From Synura sp. LO234KE (taxonomy: Eukaryota; Sar; Synurophyceae; Synurales; Mallomonadaceae), in contig VKHC01000099.1 of assembly GCA_015143735.1 (NCBI GenBank), positions 1 through 11,150 of the forward strand: a stretch of 11,150 nucleotides of DNA, written 5' to 3'. The stretch's first letter is position 1. Each line of letters opens with the position of its first letter. The notes below the pieces were generated by a model, which ran no database searches, had not been told where the DNA came from, and saw only the letters and a program-made list of their open reading frames with translations. The position numbers were made by a program, and so were the translations under genes. Below are positions 1 through 5,359 of this stretch, one piece after another.

Positions 1-537
1 ACTAGTTTGATTGATGCAAAATAGCAAGGGCTATCGGAAGCTATACACTTTTGGTCATATAATGCTTCGTACTACACATGAGAAATTCGTCGTAAAAGGT
101 TAAAACACGCTCTACCATTTACAATGCAAATGGCATCTATTCAAGCTAGTTAGACCCCATATCTTAGGGCTACTCGGAGAAACAGTGTTTTTTGATTATA
201 CCACTATATTTGTTGATTTAGGTGACCGGATGCACATATTTACTCTTATAATTACCCCTAATTCTTCTACCCGATAGAACTTTTCAGGAAAAGAGAATTA
301 CATGCCATAAAATATATTTTTCCGACGCGTAATGATTCGACGCATCTGCTCAAATAGGTTTCGAATCATGAAACGCTTGTTGACGTTAGTAATTTAGGTT
401 TGACTGTGGGCTCTCCGTGAAATTTTCGGTAATTACTCCGGAACCAACGTGGCGCATGTGACCTAAGTAACATTTATAATTAGCCCATAGGTTTCCAATC
501 ACTTTAAAAAAATTTTGAGTGAAAACGGATACAAAAT
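1..537. other. AT-rich non-coding stretch
   Basis: I see no convincing coding exon here on either strand. The only clear structure is a perfect 9-bp inverted repeat, ATGATTCGA at 332-340 and its complement at 361-369, with a 20-base loop. A small ORF begins at 538, just after the stretch; it is discussed under rejected items. Confidence 0.5.
332..369. repeat. 9-bp perfect inverted repeat
   Basis: The arms are ATGATTCGA (332-340) and TCGAATCAT (361-369), with a 20-base spacer. No coding exon surrounds it. It could be the fossil of a small inverted-repeat element or a chance hairpin in AT-rich DNA; no target-site duplication was recognised. Confidence 0.5.
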
Positions 538-1144
538 ATGTCCTCTATACGACATTTTTTGAAAAACCTCGCTGGGTCAGCGACGTATTCGCAGGAATGT
601 GCCTTTACCCAAGATTTTGCACCCGCCTCGACCAATCTTCCACTGGATTTCGCTCAAGCCCACTTTCAATTTAGGTTTAGAGCACAAGCGCCCTCAACTC
701 CAGCCCTTAAGTATTCGCAAAGTGGCTTTAGTGACAACTTTCAATCTCGTTTCCCAGCACCTAATTTCCCAAACTTTCAGCACGATACCAGCTCTGCTGC
801 CGTGTGACAACGTCAATATCCAAGACGTCTTCGGCTATGAAACTGATGTTGTTTGAACGTGAAAACCAACTATCTGATCCTCAGTGAAATCGCTTGTGTG
901 CTAGCTCAATCGTATGTAGCAAGAACTGAGCTGTTCTTGTGCTGCTCGCAACTTAGCTTATCAACTAAACTAAAATGAACTCGGTGCTAACTGTCGCTCA
1001 AGTTAAAATCACCAAAGACAAGGCTTGCAACAAGCAAATCCTCAGAAAACCAAATAATTAATCAGAATGCTCAAGCTACAGTGTGAATGACAAGAAGTAA
1101 CGCTTCCGCTCGACCGCTCCTAAGCTGGGAAATATAGGTCTTTG

Positions 1145-1420
1145 TTACGTCAGAATCTGGTCTTCTCCTCTACTAAGCAGTAATTTGTATGTTGCACCAC
1201 AAACTTTTTCTATTAGATCCGTCCGGCAAGCTTTCTTCGCGCGCTGCATTTTTATCATGAAGATCATCGATGTTAACGCTGCCATATCCTCAACTATGAG
1301 GTAATATCTCCGCGGAATCTCAATATTTTCTCGAATCGCAATTTTCCTGCCAAAGCTGTTTCCGGTTTCCACCTTTCCCGGAAGGAACTCACACATCATC
1401 GGTATAGCTTTTTCCTGCAT
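1145..1420 (-). CDS. Unrecognised 91-codon ORF, possibly a gene remnant
   Basis: It runs from an ATG at 1420 to a TAA at 1145-1147. The product would be 91 residues of ordinary mixed composition, with a basic stretch in the middle (Lys-Met-Gln-Arg-Ala-Lys-Lys-Ala) and no transmembrane segment or motif that I recognise. No neighbouring exon or polyadenylation signal supports it. The DNA around 1234-1272 (TTCTTCGCGC, then TGCATTTT, then GAAGATCAT) recurs in the same order, with inserted bases, around 1524-1590, so the region may hold an old diverged duplication. A chance ORF is about as likely as a real exon. Confidence 0.2.
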   Translation of the reverse strand: MQEKAIPMMCEFLPGKVETGNSFGRKIAIRENIEIPRRYYLIVEDMAALTSMIFMIKMQRAKKACRTDLIEKVCGATYKLLLSRGEDQILT

Positions 1421-2159
1421 ATTTCCTTCCTGAAGTCGACTTTATACGCTCCCGCTCCGCTAAAAAGCTCGCAACCTTACCCAGCCCATGATTATCCTCT
1501 CTTTATCACAATGCTCCGCTCATTTCTTCGCGCACCTTGTTTCCTGACTGCATTTTCATTTTCCAATTCCTGAATTGGCGAAGATCATGCCACTCGAGAA
1601 AGCTTGGGGGTTTCTGCTCCTATCGTCGCGCGAACTAAAATTTTTCATCTTTGAACCACCTCCATTTTGCTTACCACTTTTCACGATTTCTCAGCTATTC
1701 TCATGTCGGAATAGTAACTCCGGAATGCTAATCTAAGTTAACCTAGATTTACTATTAACTTAGAGGAAATGGAGTAATCGCCAACGGCGGCAAGTGTAAC
1801 TTCAACATATAGTATCAACATAGATAGACGATATTACTTGTATGGACGTGTACGGCAATAAACCTTAAGTGGTATATATATAGCCATTTGTAGTATCAAT
1901 ACTATAATGAAGAGCCCCAAAGTACCAAGCCTATCACTTAGTACTGTACTCAAGTGTTAGACACTTAAGAAATAAATTTCTCTAATCACCATTCCCTTCA
2001 CAGCTAGAAACACCTCTGCTTAGGGTACTCACATCTCAGCACCGTTCTCCCTCATCCTGACTGCGTGAGAGACTGCTCTGGTTTGTATATGCTGTTATTC
2101 TGGCAGATGTCAGCAAGTGGGTATGGGCACGGTATAGTAATTGAAATGCAAGGCACAAA
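1421..2159. other. Intergenic stretch without a recognised gene
   Basis: No exon could be supported. It contains part of a diverged duplicate of the 1234-1272 sequence and one strong hairpin at 1732-1764. From about 1840 to 1930 it is rich in short TA runs. At 2160 an ATG opens a 29-codon frame that includes a possible donor (GTACGT at about 2220), which might be a lone first exon but has no downstream partner that I could identify. Confidence 0.4.
1732..1764. repeat. 10-bp perfect inverted repeat
   Basis: The arms TCTAAGTTAA (1732-1741) and TTAACTTAGA (1755-1764) are perfect complements with a 13-base loop. A second nested pair, AATCTA/TAGATT, overlaps the left arm. This is the strongest hairpin in the first 3 kb and resembles the core of a small palindromic element, but no flanking duplication was found. 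Confidence 0.6.
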
Positions 2160-2417
2160 ATGGAGATCACCACTTTGACCGAGTCGAGCAAGGCAAGCTT
2201 CGTAGTGGAAAACTTCCGAGTACGTCGAACCGATCGACGAGCAATTTAAAAAAATACAGCATCATGCTCTCTGAGGGCTCCTCCTCCACCAAGACGCGGC
2301 GTTGACAGGCGGGGCTATAGACGATATTTCTGCGTATGCCTTTGTCTATCTAAAATAATTAAGATGAATGATTTTCGGAGAGCTATGGACGATTGCACGG
2401 GAGGATCCACCATGTAG

Positions 2418-2561
2418 TCCATCGGGCGGTCAGGTGGTTATTCTACGGGCGAAGGCAGCACCTGTTCCGGGACAGGACTAGTGCTCGCTGAACGACTGGG
2501 TCTTAACCATGGTCACAAGAAGGCTTTCGACAAGAGGACAATTTCGGTGGAGGAGAAATAG
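2418..2561 (+). pseudogene. Coding-like island, unrecognised
   Basis: A 47-codon open stretch lies between TAG codons at 2415 and 2559. It has no start codon in a useful place. The translation has natural composition: a Ser/Gly-rich first part, a Cys-Ser-Gly-Thr-Gly motif, then a charged C-terminal part with Lys-Lys-Ala-Phe-Asp-Lys. It looks like an internal exon or a fragment of a decayed gene or transposon on the plus strand. I do not recognise the family, and no splice sites could be assigned with confidence. Local DNA is more GC-rich than its surroundings. Confidence 0.25.
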
Positions 2562-2605
2562 CCCAGCAGACCTCGTGAACTGTCCACTGGGTTATTGGCT
2601 ATGGC

Positions 2606-2788
2606 TTAAAGCTTGTAAAGTAAAGAGATAGCCGCGGCAGGAAGACACGGAAGAGCTTGCCGGACTTGACGTAGAAGCGTTGGGGGACATACTCGAATCT
2701 CCGCACCGAGCCACTCCTCTCGCTTTGCGAGGATTGTCGCCATGGCGAGTGAAACTACATCTCCAGCATCCTGCAACATAAAATACAT
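2606..2788 (-). pseudogene. Coding-like island on the minus strand, unrecognised
   Basis: A 60-codon frame ends at the stop at 2606-2608. From about residue 7 it reads as an amphipathic, Ala/Leu-rich segment (Leu-Ala-Met-Ala-Thr, Glu-Glu-Trp-Leu-Gly, Pro-Pro-Thr-Leu-Leu) that could be helical. A plausible 3' splice site, TTATGTTGCAG, lies just upstream, so it could be an exon rather than an ORF starting at the ATG. An overlapping 85-codon frame (2592-2849) has poorer, Ser/Arg-rich composition and is probably its shadow. The family is unknown. Confidence 0.25.
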
Positions 2789-2981
2789 TCTCTGGAATAT
2801 TTTCTCTATTGATTCGAGCTCTCAGCAATCCTTTGAAATGGTCTGGCACGGTTGATCAAGGGAAAGATTAGAATTGCGGCAGAATTGTATATTAATCCCG
2901 CCAGATGAGCTTTCCAATTATATAACTGTAGACATCGAAAGCTGAAAGAGCTTGCCGCTTAGTGTTGTGAACACACCGAAA

Positions 2982-3170
2982 ATGAATACCGAAGTTGAAA
3001 TTGGCGAATCAAGTATCGATGATTTTGAACCAAAGCAATTTTGCGAAGATATTAGGTCCGGAATTAAATTACCTTGCTCTCCAAACGTATATTGTTGCGA
3101 AAAATGGGTTGGAGGTTTGTTGACCGGAAAAACAAAAACTTTTATCCCTCTGTCTGAATTAGTTGGCTAG
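2982..3170 (+). CDS. Unrecognised 62-codon ORF
   Basis: It runs from the first ATG at 2982 to a TAG at 3168-3170; the frame is open back to 2946. The product is acidic at the N-terminus (several Glu/Asp) with paired cysteines (Tyr-Cys-Cys-Glu-Lys-Trp) near the middle. I do not recognise it, and I found no partner exon. It may be a fragment of a decayed mobile element, like the other islands in this flank. Confidence 0.2.
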   Translation: MNTEVEIGESSIDDFEPKQFCEDIRSGIKLPCSPNVYCCEKWVGGLLTGKTKTFIPLSELVG

Positions 3171-3650
3171 AGTTCTGGATTACCTTTGCCTTGAGGAATA
3201 CCCTTGGATTCCTTTCTCCATGACGGTCACTATATGAAATAAATTGGAGATTCCGGATTTGCTGGTCGCGAGATTCAATACCGCAGCTCATGCTTACAGC
3301 CGGGAGCAGAGTCTCCTGCGCATTTGAAGGCTAGATACAGTATATACCTGGAGGCCTTTAGGCAAATGCAAAGGCAAAACTACTCAGAAGCCGATTAGTA
3401 AAATACTTTGAGAGGTTTTGGTCCAGTCACACAAAACAGGTTTTTAAATTAATAAAAAGACATTCACCAAAGTATTTCCCATCTCATTAATATCACGACC
3501 AAGGTATGAGAAATCATATTTTTGCAACTAGTCGCGACTGCCTTTGAGTAGTAGCTCGCTAGTAATTAGTAATAAATATCTTTGTTATTTTCGGAAAAAG
3601 AAGCTCGCTACAGGTAGTAATATGCAACAAGCGCAATCGTCTTCTCTTGA

Positions 3651-3803
3651 AAATATTACCATGAATGTATCAGCCTACTCCCTTATCATTCCTTTATTAA
3701 TCCGTTCGTCAATGCAATTGATCACGATGCTTCTTGTTGGCGTGGTACCCCTATTGGCGCGGCGCTGTACAAAATAAACCATCAACCATCGGTGGACGAA
3801 TAA
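3651..3803 (+). pseudogene. Coding-like island ending at 3803, unrecognised
   Basis: A 50-codon stretch is open from just after a TGA (3648-3650) to a TAA at 3801-3803, with no start codon. It has strongly protein-like composition, with aromatic, His and Pro residues in a block such as Pro-Tyr-His-Ser-Phe-Ile-Asn-Pro-Phe, then Cys-Trp-Arg-Gly-Thr-Pro-Ile-Gly. It overlaps a 77-codon frame (3544-3777) that starts at TTG and looks less natural. It could be the last exon of a gene or a transposon fragment. The family is not recognised. Confidence 0.28.
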
Positions 3804-3824
3804 TTACGATTCTATATAGTTAAC

Positions 3825-3843
3825 TCTTGAGAAAAACTCAAGA
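3825..3843. repeat. Perfect 7-bp hairpin
   Basis: TCTTGAG (3825-3831), five A's, then CTCAAGA (3837-3843). It lies 22 bases after the stop at 3803 and directly beside the ACCGT/ACGGT cluster, so it may be part of the same palindromic element. Confidence 0.55.
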
Positions 3844-3844
3844 T

Positions 3845-3933
3845 TACCGTGAATAGAGTATATTCTACGGTAGCGTCACGGTCAAGAGTAACCGTAAATA
3901 TTTGGATTACGGTCAACAGGGACCGTAAATATT
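3845..3933. repeat. Cluster of alternating ACCGT/ACGGT palindromic units
   Basis: Six 5-bp boxes occur within about 80 bp: ACCGT at 3846, ACGGT at 3867, ACGGT at 3878, ACCGT at 3891, ACGGT at 3909 and ACCGT at 3922. The last four form two 25-bp units (3878-3902 and 3909-3933). In each, ACGGTCA and ACCGTAAATATT stand 13 bp apart; the units repeat at a 31-bp period. The first two boxes belong to a longer imperfect inverted repeat (3845-3872). This could be an array of binding sites for a dimeric protein, or the subterminal repeats of a DNA transposon. I cannot choose from sequence alone. Confidence 0.6.
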
Positions 3934-4477
3934 ATTTATAACAATTTTTGAAACGTGAAAACTGTTAAAACTTCCGTTTAGCTATCATTATGGCTCCTAA
4001 GAGAAAGTAAGATGATAGGGAAGTAGTAGCTAGCCCCTGCTATAAACAAGAAATGAACTAAATGTAATGCCGGGGAGGAGATAGGGAAAACACTTGTGGT
4101 GGTGGATACTAGCTACTACACGTGGGTAGGAAATTCAATCAAGAATCCGCCCGGTGGACGCGCCGTGCATTTAAATCTGTTGTAGTTGTGAGCCATCACT
4201 TAGTACTAAGTACAACTGCAACTTCACGCGTCATATACCATAACGTTAGTCAATAAGTTAATTTATGTTGCATATGGCACATCTGCAATTTTCTCGCGAC
4301 TAAGGATCTGTGCGCGGTACGAGAAAGCAAGGAAGATTTTCCTAGTACTCGAGGTATCCTTATTCCTGCTTAGTGCCCCTGACATCTCTGCTATGTCGTT
4401 CTTGCTACCTCCTACTTAATGTTCGGGGTTTATTTCATCTCTCCTCGAGCGACAACCAGTTAAGAACTAGAAGTTCA
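3934..4477. other. AT-rich non-coding stretch
   Basis: I find no supported exon, RNA gene or further copy of the ACGGT boxes. The downstream edge abuts the predicted polyadenylation signal of the minus-strand gene ending at 4492. Confidence 0.45.
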
Positions 4478-4483
4478 TTTATT
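4478..4483 (-). terminator. Candidate polyadenylation signal AATAAA
   Basis: AATAAA reads on the minus strand eight bases after the TAA stop at 4494-4492. The placement is close but fits a compact 3' untranslated region, and it supports this stop as a real gene end. Confidence 0.4.
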
Positions 4484-4491
4484 ACAATAGA

Positions 4492-5359
4492 TTAGTTGCA
4501 GGTTACCGAATCATCCATGGCGGTGATAACCAACTCGTTGTCATCGTTCAATGATATATATTCCCTTCCAGGAAAATCAGATTTGGAATATCTTTTACGA
4601 TTCTTAGTGCTGGAAGAATGAACAGATGGGTCGTCAAGTAAGAATTTCGGAATGTCCTTTCGTTTTCGTAAAAAATAGAAACGTCCCATAAATGCGGAAA
4701 ATTTCATCCCCATCTCTTTCCTCCTTGCTTTTGTCCAATCGCCGACAACTTCAGCATGTTTACTGGTACTTGTATTGGCGAGAAACTCGAAGCAAACCGC
4801 AGGAACAACGCGAACCTTTCGCGATAGGACACATGACGTAAATGATAATCCTAATTGCGTGAAACTTCATATAAGGCAAGATGGTGATCACCAATACATC
4901 TGAAGTGTGAAAGAATACGCTGGAAAATTAAATAATTGACCCGGACACTTTAAACCACTCATCGTTGGAGTAGAGTGAGAATGAGGAGGATTAGATAATT
5001 TCAATATGCCCCGCATCACGGAGCGCGAGGGGACAGAATGGCGAAACCGTTTGCTCACCTGTGCCACACACTGCCCGTCATCGAAGAGAAGAACAGCTCC
5101 TGCCCCAAACGGTTCCAGGTCGACTATACCTGTGATAAAGGAGATATTGGACGGATTGGAGAGTTAGACAGGCGATATTCCGCAGTAATGCGGGGTGGTG
5201 CGGTTATGTAATTATGATCGCTAGCTATTCAATTTAAATAACTCTACAACTGTACGGGAAGTTCTTTAAATTAATTCATGCGAAGCCCGAAATCGTACAC
5301 CTGCATCACGCAGCCACATGTCCCGCGTTAAATCACTCCATAGCAGTGCCTGAAGGTGG
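4492..5359 (-). CDS. Multi-exon coding region with a Tudor-like segment, possibly the 3' end of the RMI1-like gene
   Basis: Proposed minus-strand exons are A 5359 (or 5349)-5301, B 5129-5059, C 4919-4892 and D 4850-4492. Donors are GTGTAC, GTGAGC and GTGATC; acceptors include TTATCACAG and AATTTTCCAG. Exon A ends and B begins in matching phase, giving Met-Trp-Leu-Arg-Asp-Ala-Gly followed by Ile-Val-Asp-Leu-Glu-Pro, then Ala-Val-Leu-Leu-Phe-Asp-Asp-Gly. That pattern (aromatic residue, short strand, hydrophobic strand ending Phe-Asp-Asp-Gly, then a Val/Ile-rich strand) resembles a Tudor-domain barrel. Exon D is open for 118 codons without an early ATG; it is basic, with Lys-Ala-Arg-Arg-Lys-Glu, Tyr-Phe-Leu-Arg-Lys-Arg and an acidic end, and I do not recognise it. 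Exons C and D are less certain than A and B. Only about 40 bp separate exon A from the last RMI1-like exon, so one transcript is likely. A separate gene or a transposon ORF cannot be excluded. Confidence 0.45.

Noticed and set aside
538-857. Two overlapping plus-strand ORFs (89 and 85 codons)
   Set aside because: Both are low-complexity (Pro/Phe/Ser- and Leu/Pro-rich), overlap each other, and have no recognised motif or splice partner. A chance origin is likely, although the local GC rise leaves some doubt.
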